Below, in pieces: positions 55,237-63,971 of a DNA stretch of 64,000 nucleotides. The notes under the pieces are model-generated. The model made no database searches and was not told the origin of the DNA. It saw only the letters and a list, made by a program, of their open reading frames with translations. This DNA is from Novibacillus thermophilus. Lineage in GTDB: Bacteria; Bacillota; Bacilli; Thermoactinomycetales; Novibacillaceae. Numbering within the stretch: position 1 is the first letter of the stretch; each line of letters starts with the position of its first letter. The stretch spans positions 248,001 through 312,000 of the forward strand of contig NZ_CP019699.1 in the NCBI RefSeq assembly GCF_002005165.1, in the 5' to 3' direction. A program made the translations under genes and the position numbers.

Positions 55237-55601
55237 TTGTGGGAATTGGGCTGGACATCGTGGAAGTGAGCCGCTTCGGCAGTGAAGCGCATCCCCGTCT
55301 GGAGGAGAGGATTTTGACCCCGGGAGAACGGGGGCGTGTGCCTGTCAGTGAACGGCGCCGACGAGAGTATGTCGCCGGCCGTTTTGCCGTCAAAGAAGCG
55401 ACGGCTAAAGCGGCGGGGTGCGGAATCGGAAAAACTGTCGGCTGGCAGGATATCGAGGTGTTGACGGACAGGGCCGGGCGCCCCGCCGTGACTATCTCAC
55501 CGGAAGTTTTGGCACTCCTCGGGTGGGAAGACGTGTCTATTCACTGCAGTATTACCCATTCTCAACGTCTAGTGGCTGCACAGGTCATCGTCGAGCGGTA
55601 G
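55233..55601 (+). CDS. acpS: Holo-acyl-carrier-protein synthase
   Basis: This 122-residue phosphopantetheinyl transferase activates ACP for fatty acid synthesis. The two signatures are present: VGIGLDIVEVSR with the Mg-binding Asp, and AGRFAVKEATAKA with the Glu and Lys. TTG 55233 has GGAGGAGAG in front and fits the family start MIVGIGLDI; the earlier GTG 55215 would add an unlikely MGGGER. Gene order acpS-(nnr)-ydcC-alr follows Bacillus, with nnr inserted. Confidence 0.93.
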   Translation: MIVGIGLDIVEVSRFGSEAHPRLEERILTPGERGRVPVSERRRREYVAGRFAVKEATAKAAGCGIGKTVGWQDIEVLTDRAGRPAVTISPEVLALLGWEDVSIHCSITHSQRLVAAQVIVER

Positions 55602-55658
55602 ACATAAAGGGGACAAGGCGGACATACATATATAACGCAGGTCGAGGAGGGAAACTGT

Positions 55659-57242
55659 GTGTATGTGGTAAAGGCACAGGAGATGCGCGAGTTGGATCGC
55701 CAAACGATTGAGGATTTGGGCATTCCGTCGACCGTGTTGATGGAAGTGGCCGGTCGTGCCGTGGCGCAAGAAGTGAAGCGACGCAGAAGGGGGAGCTGTA
55801 AAGTAACGGTGCTTGCCGGTCACGGCAACAACGGGGGAGATGGTCTCGTTGCAGCACGTCACTTGGCTGAAGCGGGGTACGATACCCACGTCTGGCTTGT
55901 CGGGAAAGTAGAGCGGTTCAGTGACGATGCCAGACGTTTCTGGGAAGTCTGTCAACGCCTGTCTATCCCGACCCGTGTTTTTTCCGAAGATCAGCAAGAG
56001 GCGTTACAGCGTTCTCTCGACGAAGCGGACGTGGTCGTTGACAGTTTGCTGGGGATCGGTCTGAGCGGAAATGTGCGACCTCCCATGAAGGAGGTCATCC
56101 GCATGGTTAATCGTTCCGCCGTTCCCCTCGTCGTCGCCGCCGATGTACCAAGTGGCGTGAATACGGATAACGGAGCTGTGATGGGAGAAGCGATGCGGGC
56201 CCATTGTACAGTCACCTTCGCTTTTCCGAAGTGGTGTCACTACTTAGCTCCGGCTGCAGAGTTGGCAGGAGATTGTGTCGTAGCCGATATCGGCATACCG
56301 CAATCACTGGCCGCCCAGTACCCCGTCGCTTCCCGCGTCACTGACATGGCGCACTGGGCACAACACGTCGAGCGCCGCCCCGCTTTTTCGCACAAAGGAT
56401 CGTTCGGTCACGTGCTCGTTGTCGGCGGTAAAGGAGGAATGTCCGGAGCACCTGCCCTCGCCTCCCGGGCAGCTTTAAAAGCCGGGGCGGGGTTGGTGAC
56501 CACTGCTGTTCCCCGCGGCATTCAATCTGTCGTTGCCGGTTACACACCTGAAACGTTAACGTTAGGTTTCGGTAAAGGGAGTGACGACCGTTGGACGGCG
56601 GATTCAGTCATGCCACTCGTCGAACGCGTGAATGATTACGACTCGCTCGCTATCGGACCGGGTTTGGGGCGTTTTCACGGGGATGTCGAGTGGTTGCGAA
56701 CGCTGTTGAGCGCTGTCGAATCTCCGGTCGTGCTGGATGCCGACGCTTTAAACATTTTGGCTGCCGATTTGCGGCTGTTGGACGATTGCCAAGCTCCTGT
56801 CATTTTGACGCCGCATCCGGGTGAGATGGCTCGTCTGTTACAGCGGGAAGTGCCGGATGTTGAACGACACCGTCCGGAAATCGCACGCGAGCTGGCCAGG
56901 GAGACAGGCGCCGTTGTCGTGTTAAAAGGGCGTTTTACGATTACCGCCTTTCCTGACGGGCGGCAATTCGTCAATACAACCGGAACGCCGGCCATGGCAA
57001 AAGCTGGATCTGGCGATGTACTGACAGGCATGATTGCGGCGAACATCGCTCAAGGAATGTCCCTGGATGTCGCAGTGCCCCTTGCTGTCAGTTTACACGG
57101 CTGTGCCGGAGAGGTGGCAGCAGAACGCGATTCGGAGTTCAGCGTCTTGGCTACGGACATCGTAGACCACATCGGAACGGCCTTCAGTGTGGCGAGATCC
57201 AACGAACCTCCAGGCTTTACCGACACATTTCCCGGGAAATAG
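55659..57242 (+). CDS. nnr: Bifunctional NAD(P)H-hydrate epimerase/dehydratase
   Basis: This 527-residue fusion protein repairs hydrated NADH and NADPH. Residues about 1-215 are the YjeF N-terminal epimerase (VLAGHGNNGGDGLVAARHLAEAG, VDSLLGIGLSG, ADVPSGVN). Residues about 230-515 are the ADP/ATP-dependent dehydratase (GHVLVVGGKGGMSGAPALAS, LAIGPGLGR, LTPHPGEMARLL, NTTGTPAMAKAGSGDVLTG). The E. coli Nnr layout is the same; B. subtilis keeps the dehydratase as separate YxkO. GTG 55659 follows GAGGAGGG. Confidence 0.94.
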   Translation: MYVVKAQEMRELDRQTIEDLGIPSTVLMEVAGRAVAQEVKRRRRGSCKVTVLAGHGNNGGDGLVAARHLAEAGYDTHVWLVGKVERFSDDARRFWEVCQRLSIPTRVFSEDQQEALQRSLDEADVVVDSLLGIGLSGNVRPPMKEVIRMVNRSAVPLVVAADVPSGVNTDNGAVMGEAMRAHCTVTFAFPKWCHYLAPAAELAGDCVVADIGIPQSLAAQYPVASRVTDMAHWAQHVERRPAFSHKGSFGHVLVVGGKGGMSGAPALASRAALKAGAGLVTTAVPRGIQSVVAGYTPETLTLGFGKGSDDRWTADSVMPLVERVNDYDSLAIGPGLGRFHGDVEWLRTLLSAVESPVVLDADALNILAADLRLLDDCQAPVILTPHPGEMARLLQREVPDVERHRPEIARELARETGAVVVLKGRFTITAFPDGRQFVNTTGTPAMAKAGSGDVLTGMIAANIAQGMSLDVAVPLAVSLHGCAGEVAAERDSEFSVLATDIVDHIGTAFSVARSNEPPGFTDTFPGK

Positions 57243-57267
57243 ACAATTTCCATAAGGGGATGATCAC

Positions 57268-58299
57268 ATGCCTCGGAGCGGGTGGACGATCACTCTCGTG
57301 GTTACGTTGGTGATCGTTTTGGTCGGGTGCGGGATGAAAAGTGAAGAAGATATTGTCGAGGATTTGCGTGCCCAATCTAATGAAAACAGCTACCGCTCTC
57401 ATGCTACGATGAGTGTTCAGTCAGGATCAGAACAGCATCAATACGACATTGAGGTGTGGTACCAGCCACCGCACTATTACAGAGTCGCTTTGAAAAACGC
57501 TGCACAAGACGTGACACAGATTATTTTGCGCAACGATGAAGGGGTGTTTGTCCTGACACCTCAAGACGACAAACACTTCCGTTTCCAAAGTAATTGGCCA
57601 GATGCACACGGTCAGCCGTATTTATACCAGACCCTCGTGCAAAGTATCGTAGAAGATGACAACCGAGAATTTGAAAAGGCGGATGACAGCTACATTTTCA
57701 ATGTCGCTGCCAATTACAAGCAAAATCAAGCGCTAAAACGTCAACAGATTCAGTTAAATAAAGATTACGAGCCCGAACGGATGGCGATATTGGACGCGGA
57801 TGGAGAACCGCTAGTTGAAGTGGAGTTCGATAAGTTCGAAATGGGGGCAAATTTCGACAGCGATGCTTTCGATATGGAGCGCAATATGAAAGACTGGGGT
57901 GAAGAGACAGCTGAAGCATTGGCAACAGATGGAGAAGAAGAGACATCAGAAAAAAATGACGTCGGAGGGTTGACGCCATCGTACATTCCAGAAGGAACGC
58001 AGTTGGAAAGTGAGTTTAAAGTGGCAGGGGATAAGGGAGAAGGTGTATTGTTTCGCTATGGTGGCGACAAACCGTTCACACTGCTGCAACAGCCGGCAAC
58101 CCAGACCGTCCCAGCCACGGCAGCTGCAGTGGGGGAACCAGTTCACCTCAGTTACGCCGTCGGTGTTCTTCTGGAGTTGGGAGATCAGAAGCAATTGAAT
58201 TGGACTTACGACGGTGTCGATTTTCAGCTGAAGGGCGCCTTAACGGAAGAAGAACTCGTGCAAGTGGCAGAGTCCATCGAGAATCAATCGACGAAATAA
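57268..58299 (+). CDS. YdcC-like lipoprotein (LolA/LppX-fold family)
   Basis: This 343-residue protein has a lipoprotein signal (IVLVGCGM, lipid Cys at residue 22) and an extracytoplasmic domain with a LolA-like pattern (SYRSHATMSVQSG, IEVWYQPPHYYRVAL, FQSNWPDAHGQPYLYQTLVQSI). Position between acpS and alr is that of B. subtilis ydcC, a sporulation-associated lipoprotein. An acidic low-complexity stretch (about residues 210-235) links to a C-terminal domain of about 110 residues resembling DUF4367. Its function is unknown. Confidence 0.82.
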   Translation: MPRSGWTITLVVTLVIVLVGCGMKSEEDIVEDLRAQSNENSYRSHATMSVQSGSEQHQYDIEVWYQPPHYYRVALKNAAQDVTQIILRNDEGVFVLTPQDDKHFRFQSNWPDAHGQPYLYQTLVQSIVEDDNREFEKADDSYIFNVAANYKQNQALKRQQIQLNKDYEPERMAILDADGEPLVEVEFDKFEMGANFDSDAFDMERNMKDWGEETAEALATDGEEETSEKNDVGGLTPSYIPEGTQLESEFKVAGDKGEGVLFRYGGDKPFTLLQQPATQTVPATAAAVGEPVHLSYAVGVLLELGDQKQLNWTYDGVDFQLKGALTEEELVQVAESIENQSTK

Positions 58300-58311
58300 A
58301 CACGTCTCATC

Positions 58312-58346
58312 AAGGGTATGGCCGTTGTCGCCTCCCTTATTTTTTT
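58312..58346 (+). terminator. Intrinsic terminator after the ydcC-like gene
   Basis: AAGGG and CCCTT pair outside an inner GGC/GCC stem, followed by ATTTTTTT. It separates the acpS transcript from alr. Confidence 0.6.
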
Positions 58347-58352
58347 GCACAT

Positions 58353-58381
58353 TTGACAACTTCCCGCCTCCGTTCTAAGCT
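58353..58381 (+). promoter_or_regulatory. Candidate promoter of alr
   Basis: Consensus -35 TTGACA (58353-58358) is followed after 17 bases by a poor -10, TAAGCT (58376-58381). Transcription from here would give a leader of about 185 bases. Confidence 0.45.
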
Positions 58382-58405
58382 GAAAGCACAACCGTGTTAC
58401 TTAAG

Positions 58406-58469
58406 GGGAAAGGACGACCGTCCTTTCCCTGAAAAAGTCGTACCTGTCGGACACACCCTTGCTGGTACG
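58406..58469 (+). promoter_or_regulatory. Structured leader upstream of alr
   Basis: An 11-bp perfect hairpin (GGGAAAGGACG at 58406 with CGTCCTTTCCC at 58419) is followed by a second stem, CGTACC (58439) with GGTACG (58464). I do not recognise a riboswitch class. Confidence 0.4.
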
Positions 58470-58571
58470 CCTAACCTTTCTGTTCGTTTTGTGGGCAAAA
58501 AGTTCGGGGCTGTCCCCTCTTGTGAGACTTTAACGACATGTGTTCGTGAAACTAGTAAAAGAGGTAAGACC

Positions 58572-59720
58572 ATGCTAGATTCGTTTTATCGTGACACAGT
58601 TGCGGAAATTGACTTAGATGCTGTCGCTCACAATGTCCGCGCATTTCGCGCCTGGCTGCCTCCCCGTACAGCTATCATGGCCACCGTGAAAGCGAACGGA
58701 TACGGGCACGGAGCGGAGCCGGTGGCACGGGAAGCGCTTGACAACGGTGCGACTTTCCTCGGTGTTGCCACGCTGGACGAGGCAATCGAACTGCAGGACG
58801 CAGGGATCCGCGCTCCCATCCTCGTCATGGGATACATCCCAGTACGGGGTTTGGCCGAGGCGATTGCGAGAAAGATCCGCATCACTGTCTACGATCCTGA
58901 TCACGCGGCCCAAGTTAAAGAAGCATCGGCCGCCGTTGGGAAGCGGGCCGTCGTACACCTGAAAGCCGACACGGGAATGGGGAGGTTGGGGGTCCGGTTA
59001 CATGAAGTTCCACCGTTAGTTGAACAGTTGCTAGATACTAGGTTCTTCGAGCTGGAAGGGTTGTTTACGCATTTTGCGCGCGCCGACGAGAGAGATAAAC
59101 AGTACACCCATTGGCAGGCGAACAACCTTAAAATGATTTTACAAAAGTGTAAGCGTATGGGGGCGTCTTTTTCACTCGTCCATTGCGGGAACAGTGCTGC
59201 TGCCATAGATTTGCCCCAGTACGGCTTCAACATGGTGCGGATTGGCATTAGCTTGTACGGGCTTTACCCGTCTGCCGAAGTGAAGCGACAAAACGTGGCG
59301 TTAAAACCCGTCATGTCGCTCAAGACGAAAATCGTCCACGTAAAGCGCGTTCAAGCGGGAACGGGTATCAGCTACGGATCGACCTACCGTACGAAAAAGG
59401 AAGAAACGATCGCGACGTTACCCATCGGCTACGCCGATGGATACAACCGCCTTCTCTCTAACCGCGGCCAGGCCCTCGTCCAGGGGAAGCGCGTGCCCAT
59501 CGTCGGACGAATATGTATGGATCAGACGATGCTCGCCTTGCCAGACGGATTGAAGGCCCGCGTCGGGGATGAAGTCGTTTTGTACGGCAAGCAGGGAGGC
59601 GAAGAGTTGCCCGTCGACGAAGTCGCGAAATGGTTAGGAACGATCAACTACGAAGTGACGTGTATGGTGAATCGCAGGGTCCCCGCGTCTACATGCGAAA
59701 CGGCCGCCCGGTCGAGGTGA
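58572..59720 (+). CDS. alr: Alanine racemase
   Basis: This 382-residue PLP enzyme makes D-alanine for peptidoglycan. The PLP lysine is in MATVKANGYGHGA and the second catalytic base Tyr in GTGISYGSTYRT. HLKADTGMGRLGVR, LFTHFARAD, HCGNSAAA, RIGISLYGLYPS and VGRICMDQTM complete the family. ATG 58572 follows AGAGGTAAG and is the normal start; the open frame extends upstream from 58200 but runs through the leader hairpins. The order alr-ndoAI-ndoA is conserved with Bacillus. Confidence 0.95.
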   Translation: MLDSFYRDTVAEIDLDAVAHNVRAFRAWLPPRTAIMATVKANGYGHGAEPVAREALDNGATFLGVATLDEAIELQDAGIRAPILVMGYIPVRGLAEAIARKIRITVYDPDHAAQVKEASAAVGKRAVVHLKADTGMGRLGVRLHEVPPLVEQLLDTRFFELEGLFTHFARADERDKQYTHWQANNLKMILQKCKRMGASFSLVHCGNSAAAIDLPQYGFNMVRIGISLYGLYPSAEVKRQNVALKPVMSLKTKIVHVKRVQAGTGISYGSTYRTKKEETIATLPIGYADGYNRLLSNRGQALVQGKRVPIVGRICMDQTMLALPDGLKARVGDEVVLYGKQGGEELPVDEVAKWLGTINYEVTCMVNRRVPASTCETAARSR

Positions 59721-59901
59721 GAGTCGATACGGCAAAAAAATTGTGAGAAAATGACGGGATTAGCAGGATTTTTTCAAAAAGTGGCGAATAGAATGGTGGT
59801 GATGCGTTCAATTCCGTATATTTTTGCAAGTGATCCGACATAATGGTAGTATTGATAGGGGAAATTTGAACGGTGATGGTTGTTGGGGGTGTGAGTTTCC
59901 A

Positions 59902-60174
59902 TTGTCAGAAACAAAGCGTATTATGATCAGTTTGCCGCAGCACCTTCTTCACGAAGTCGACGGAATGGTAGAAGCGGAGCAGTCCAGCCGAAGTGATTTT
60001 ATACGTCGTGCGATGAAGCAGTATTTACAAGAGTTGAAAAAGCGCCACATTCGCGAAACGATGCAGCGCGGATACGTGGAAATGGCTAAAATTAACCTGA
60101 ATATCGCTGCGGAAGCGTTTCAAGCGGAGGAAGAAGCGGACCTTACCCTAAACCGTCTGGTTAGCGGGGTGTAA
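59902..60174 (+). CDS. ndoAI: EndoAI antitoxin (MazE-type, ribbon-helix-helix)
   Basis: This 90-residue antitoxin starts [24 protein letters not shown], the ribbon-helix-helix DNA-binding part. It ends with [34 protein letters not shown] and TLNRLVSGV, the toxin-binding tail known from B. subtilis EndoAI. TTG 59902 follows GGGGGT and matches family length; the in-frame ATG 59824 lies upstream of the RBS. It is one base from the toxin gene and the pair is translated together. Confidence 0.92.
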   Translation: MSETKRIMISLPQHLLHEVDGMVEAEQSSRSDFIRRAMKQYLQELKKRHIRETMQRGYVEMAKINLNIAAEAFQAEEEADLTLNRLVSGV

Positions 60175-60175
60175 C

Positions 60176-60529
60176 GTGTTGATGGTGAAGCGCGGCGACG
60201 TTTACTTTGCGGATTTGTCACCGGTCATCGGTTCTGAACAAGGTGGAATCCGCCCCGTACTCATTATTCAAAACGATATCGGCAATCGGTTCAGCCCTAC
60301 TGTCATCGTTGCCGCGATAACGGCACAAATTCAAAAGGCCAAGCTTCCGACGCACGTGGAGATCGACGCGAAACTGCACGGGTTTGACCGTGATTCGGTT
60401 GTCCTGCTGGAGCAGATTCGCACGATTGACAAACAAAGGTTGACCGACAAAATCACTCACTTAGATGAAGATATCATGGAGGAAGTCGATGAAGCCTTGC
60501 AAATCAGTCTGGGCCTCATCGATTTTTAA
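60176..60529 (+). CDS. ndoA: EndoA/MazF-type mRNA interferase toxin
   Basis: This toxin of 117 residues (115 from ATG 60182) cleaves single-stranded RNA, at UACAU in B. subtilis EndoA. The sequence is almost that of Endo[32 protein letters not shown], then [16 protein letters not shown] and [21 protein letters not shown]. The catalytic Arg and Thr regions are intact. The start may be GTG 60176, TTG 60179 or ATG 60182; the Bacillus protein begins MIVKRGDV, which favours one of the last two. In Bacillus the next genes are the rsb/sigB operon, here replaced by tex. Confidence 0.94.
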   Translation: MLMVKRGDVYFADLSPVIGSEQGGIRPVLIIQNDIGNRFSPTVIVAAITAQIQKAKLPTHVEIDAKLHGFDRDSVVLLEQIRTIDKQRLTDKITHLDEDIMEEVDEALQISLGLIDF

Positions 60530-60534
60530 CAGCA

Positions 60535-60560
60535 TAGGGAGGTTCCCCCTTGCTTTTTTT
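60535..60560 (+). terminator. Possible terminator after ndoA
   Basis: AGGG pairs with CCCT around a seven-base loop, followed by TTGCTTTTTTT. The stem is short. Confidence 0.4.
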
Positions 60561-60610
60561 GTGTACCTTACCCGTTAAAACGGGTGTATTTGTTCAGTTG
60601 GAGGCAAAAG

Positions 60611-62755
60611 ATGGAGCTAGATTTCACTCAACTCATTGCAAAAGAACTCAGCATTCAATACCGGCAAGTTGACGCCGCGATTCGCCTGTTAAAAGACGGG
60701 AATACGATTCCGTTTATTGCCCGGTACCGGAAGGAAGCGACCGGTGAACTGGACGAGGAGACCCTGCGCGCCGTGGACGAGCGCTGGCGGTATTTAGAGC
60801 AACTAAGTGAGCGGAAACGAGAAGTCATCCGGCTAATCGACGAACAGGACAAATTGACGGATGAGCTCAGGGAGCAGATTGAGAAAGCGACCAAACTGCA
60901 AGAAGTAGAAGACTTGTACCGCCCGTACCGCCCGAAACGCAAGACGCGTGCCTCTGTCGCAAAAGAAAGAGGATTAGAACCTCTCGCCCGGCATATGGCA
61001 AAAGAGAACGACCTCAAACGCCTTCTGCGTGAAGCGCAAGCGTTCGTCTCCGAAGAAAACGGCGTTCCGACGCCAGAGGATGCGATCCAAGGGGCGAGCG
61101 ACATCTTGGCAGAAGACATTGCCGACCGTGCCGACATTCGACAATGGGTTCGGCGCACTGCTTGGGCAGAAGGCGTGATCCGTACGGAAGCGCGGGACGC
61201 ATCCGTAGAGTCCGTCTATGAAATGTACTACGATTACGAGGAAGCAGTGAAATCGATTCGTCCGCACCGCGTCCTCGCCATTAACCGCGGGGAAAGGGAA
61301 GAGATCTTGCGCGTGAATATGCGATTCCCTGAGAAACGCATTCTGTCGTACATAGGCGATCAAGTCTTTGGTCAAGGTGTTAAAGGCACAGTGTGGGAAG
61401 ACATTGTCCGTGACAGTTACAAGCGGTTAATCGCTCCAGCCGTTGAGCGGGATATTCGCAAGTCGTTGACAGAAAAAGCGGAAGAGCAGGCGATTCGTAT
61501 TTTTTCTGAAAATTTGCGCCACTTACTCCTGCAACCTCCGATTCGCCACCACGTCGTGATGGGAGTGGACCCGGCGTACCGAACGGGATGTAAACTGGCA
61601 GTCGTGGACGACACGGGGAAGCTCTTGCACGTCGAGGTGTGTTATCCGACACCCCCGCAGAACAAAATCAGTGAAGCGAAAGACATTTTCCACCGCTTAA
61701 TCGAGCAGTACGGTATCAGTTTAATCGCCATCGGCAACGGAACCGCCTCTCGGGAGACGGAGAGGTTCGTGGCCGAAGTCATCCGCGAGTCCGACCGGGA
61801 ATTGTATTACGTCATCGTCAGTGAAGCGGGGGCAAGTGTGTATTCTGCATCTAAACTGGCAAAGGAAGAATTTCCTGACCTGGACGTGGCCGAACGAAGC
61901 GCCGTCTCAATCGCCAGGCGCCTGCAAGATCCGTTGGCAGAACTGGTCAAAATAGAACCGAAAGCGGTTGGCGTCGGACAGTATCAACACGACGTCAGTC
62001 AAAAGAGATTGAGTGAAAGCTTGAAAGGAGTCGTCGAGTCGGCTGTCAACCACGTCGGTGTCGATGTGAATACAGCCTCTCCTGCGCTTTTGCAGTACGT
62101 TTCAGGCATATCGCCTTCCGTTGCCCAAAATATCGTCAAATATCGAGAGACGGACGGAAAATTTAAGAGCCGTCACGAGTTAAAAGCCGTCCCGCGCCTC
62201 GGTGAAAAGACGTACGAACAGTGTGTCGGGTTTTTGCGCATCTACGGTGGCGACCATCCGTTGGACAAGACGCCCATTCACCCGGAATCGTACGATCTCG
62301 TTGAATCTTTACTGGAATACCTCGGGGCTGACTATGAACTCATCGGCTCGGAACTGCTGAATGAACAACTGCGGCAGTTGGACTACTCGAAGGTAGCCGA
62401 GGTGTTGCAATGCGGGGTTCCGACGCTCAAAGACATTGTAGAGGCGCTGGAGCGCCCTGGCCGCGACCCGCGGGAGGATTTGCCTAAACCGATTTTGCAA
62501 TCAGATGTGCTGAAGTTGGAAGATCTGCAAGAAGGGATGAAACTCAAGGGAACTGTGCGAAACGTCGTCGACTTTGGCGCTTTTGTCGATATCGGGTTGA
62601 AAAACGACGCCTTGGTGCACATCTCCAAAATGCGGGAGTACTTTGTCCGCCATCCGCTGGATGTGGTATCAGTGGGTGATGTTGTGGACGTGTGGGTGCT
62701 CGATGTGGACACCCGCAGAGAGCGAGTCTCCTTGAGCATGATTCCGTTGTCTTAG
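60611..62755 (+). CDS. tex: Tex-family S1 RNA-binding protein
   Basis: This 714-residue transcription accessory protein has the Tex N-terminal helical part (IAKELSIQYRQVDAAIRLLKDGNTIPFIARYRKE) and a YqgF/RNase H-like domain (MGVDPAYRTGCKLAVVD, about residues 320-450). A helix-hairpin-helix pair follows (YVSGISPSVAQNIVKYR, LKAVPRLGEKTYEQCVGFLRI), then a C-terminal S1 domain (GMKLKGTVRNVVDFGAFVDIGLKNDALVHIS). It binds nucleic acid and aids transcription-related processes. ATG 60611 follows TTGGAGGC. In B. subtilis it corresponds to YdcI. Confidence 0.94.
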   Translation: MELDFTQLIAKELSIQYRQVDAAIRLLKDGNTIPFIARYRKEATGELDEETLRAVDERWRYLEQLSERKREVIRLIDEQDKLTDELREQIEKATKLQEVEDLYRPYRPKRKTRASVAKERGLEPLARHMAKENDLKRLLREAQAFVSEENGVPTPEDAIQGASDILAEDIADRADIRQWVRRTAWAEGVIRTEARDASVESVYEMYYDYEEAVKSIRPHRVLAINRGEREEILRVNMRFPEKRILSYIGDQVFGQGVKGTVWEDIVRDSYKRLIAPAVERDIRKSLTEKAEEQAIRIFSENLRHLLLQPPIRHHVVMGVDPAYRTGCKLAVVDDTGKLLHVEVCYPTPPQNKISEAKDIFHRLIEQYGISLIAIGNGTASRETERFVAEVIRESDRELYYVIVSEAGASVYSASKLAKEEFPDLDVAERSAVSIARRLQDPLAELVKIEPKAVGVGQYQHDVSQKRLSESLKGVVESAVNHVGVDVNTASPALLQYVSGISPSVAQNIVKYRETDGKFKSRHELKAVPRLGEKTYEQCVGFLRIYGGDHPLDKTPIHPESYDLVESLLEYLGADYELIGSELLNEQLRQLDYSKVAEVLQCGVPTLKDIVEALERPGRDPREDLPKPILQSDVLKLEDLQEGMKLKGTVRNVVDFGAFVDIGLKNDALVHISKMREYFVRHPLDVVSVGDVVDVWVLDVDTRRERVSLSMIPLS

Positions 62756-62816
62756 AAAAAAACGTCCAGTTTGGTTTGTGTTGTGGACGTTTCAGACGGT
62801 GTCGGAGGTTTTGACT

Positions 62817-63290
62817 GTGGACCAAGAGAGTTTGCAAAAGTGGGTCGAACGAATTTCCGAAGAAGATTTCGGCCTTCCGTTTCGCCATGAGGTGCGTTAC
62901 AACCATCGCTTGCGGACGACGGGCGGCCGTTACTTTCCCCACGACCACTCCATTGAGTTAAACCCGAAGTACTGGGAGCACGGAAAAGAGGAAATGTTGG
63001 GCATTGTGCGGCATGAGCTGTGCCATTACCACTTGCATTTAGCTGGAAGAGGTTACCGGCACCGGGACAAAGATTTTCAAGCCTTGCTAACAAAAGTAGG
63101 GGGATCGCGTTACTGCCGCCCATTGCCGGGAACCCAAAAGCAGAGGGCGGCCAAATACGTCCTCGTTTGCCGTTCTTGTCAAACGAAGTACTTTCGCAAG
63201 AAAAAGATGAATCCCGACCGGTACCGATGTGGCAAGTGTCATGGCAAATTGCGTCTACACGTCTTGACCAACTGTGAGGGAATGTGGTAA
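62817..63290 (+). CDS. SprT-like zinc metallopeptidase-fold protein (YdcK)
   Basis: This 157-residue protein has the SprT zinc motif IVRHELCHYHLH and the block RLRTTGGRYFPHDHSIELNPKYW. A C-terminal zinc ribbon has CRSC and CGKC pairs. It matches B. subtilis YdcK in layout and position after tex. The HExxH-like site is HELCH, so peptidase activity is possible but unproven. GTG 62817 has GGAGG eight bases upstream; earlier in-frame starts do not. Confidence 0.88.
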   Translation: MDQESLQKWVERISEEDFGLPFRHEVRYNHRLRTTGGRYFPHDHSIELNPKYWEHGKEEMLGIVRHELCHYHLHLAGRGYRHRDKDFQALLTKVGGSRYCRPLPGTQKQRAAKYVLVCRSCQTKYFRKKKMNPDRYRCGKCHGKLRLHVLTNCEGMW

Positions 63291-63344
63291 ATTAACATCA
63301 CCCGTCTCAATAGATGGGAGCACACGTTTCCCAGTCATTTACTC

Positions 63345-63373
63345 TTGCACGTATCCCATTAAAGCTGTATACT
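63345..63373 (+). promoter_or_regulatory. Promoter of the tRNA operon
   Basis: TTGCAC (63345-63350) and TATACT (63368-63373) are 17 bases apart, 22 bases before the first tRNA. It is close to consensus, as expected for stable RNA. Confidence 0.85.
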
Positions 63374-63394
63374 AAAAGATGTGTCTCATTTCGT

Positions 63395-63469
63395 TCCTCC
63401 GTAGCTCAATGGTAGAGCGGTCGGCTGTTAACCGATAGGTTGTAGGTTCGAGTCCTACCGGAGGAGCCA
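63395..63469 (+). tRNA. tRNA-Asn (GUU)
   Basis: The acceptor stem TCCTCCG/CGGAGGA closes the gene, with encoded CCA, TTCGAGT in the T loop and anticodon GTT at 63427-63429. It is the first gene of the cluster. Confidence 0.96.
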
Positions 63470-63477
63470 TCTTATGC

Positions 63478-63570
63478 GGAGAGATACCCAAGAGGCCGAA
63501 GGGGACGGTTTGCTAAACCGTTAGGGGGCCCTATGGCCCCGCGAGGGTTCGAATCCCTCTCTCTCCGCCA
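63478..63570 (+). tRNA. tRNA-Ser (GCU)
   Basis: The acceptor stem is GGAGAGA/TCTCTCC with encoded GCCA. A long variable arm is typical of serine tRNA. Anticodon GCT lies at 63512-63514. Confidence 0.96.
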
Positions 63571-63588
63571 CGAAGCTGGAAATTTTTT

Positions 63589-63664
63589 GAGCCATTAGCT
63601 CAGTCGGTAGAGCACCTGACTTTTAATCAGGGTGTCGCAGGTTCGATTCCTGCATGGCTCACCA
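63589..63664 (+). tRNA. tRNA-Lys (UUU)
   Basis: The acceptor stem is GAGCCAT/ATGGCTC with ACCA, and the anticodon TTT is at 63622-63624 in the loop CTTTTAA. Confidence 0.96.
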
Positions 63665-63669
63665 TTTTT

Positions 63670-63756
63670 GCGGTCGTGGTGGAATAGGCAGACACGCTAT
63701 CTTGAGGGGGTAGTGGCCGAGAGGCCGTGCGAGTTCGAGTCTCGCCGACCGCACCA
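63670..63756 (+). tRNA. tRNA-Leu (GAG)
   Basis: The acceptor stem is GCGGTCG/CGACCGC with ACCA. It has a long variable arm and anticodon GAG at 63704-63706. Confidence 0.95.
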
Positions 63757-63772
63757 TCACACTTGCTACTCT

Positions 63773-63849
63773 CGGGATGTGGCTCAGCTTGGCAGAGCGC
63801 CTCGTTCGGGACGAGGAGGTCGCAGGTTCAAATCCTGTCATCCCGACCA
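63773..63849 (+). tRNA. tRNA-Pro (CGG)
   Basis: The acceptor stem is CGGGATG/CATCCCG with ACCA. Anticodon CGG at 63807-63809 sits in the loop TTCGGGA. About 120 bases without recognisable features follow before the next tRNA. Confidence 0.94.
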
Positions 63850-63971
63850 GACCGGTGTGGGGACCGTACCAGTGTTTGGGGTGATTGAGACATCTCTCGT
63901 CACTCCCTGGGCGTACGTCCTCCACACAACCATCACGAGGGCGAGGCACGGTAATGGCCCGCCTGTACCAT

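Noticed and set aside
63659-63949. Minus-strand frame of 96 codons across the tRNA genes
   Set aside because: It is antisense to tRNA-Leu and tRNA-Pro. Its MTGFEPATSSSRTRRSAKLSHIP-like text is a well-known false protein produced by reading tRNA genes backwards.
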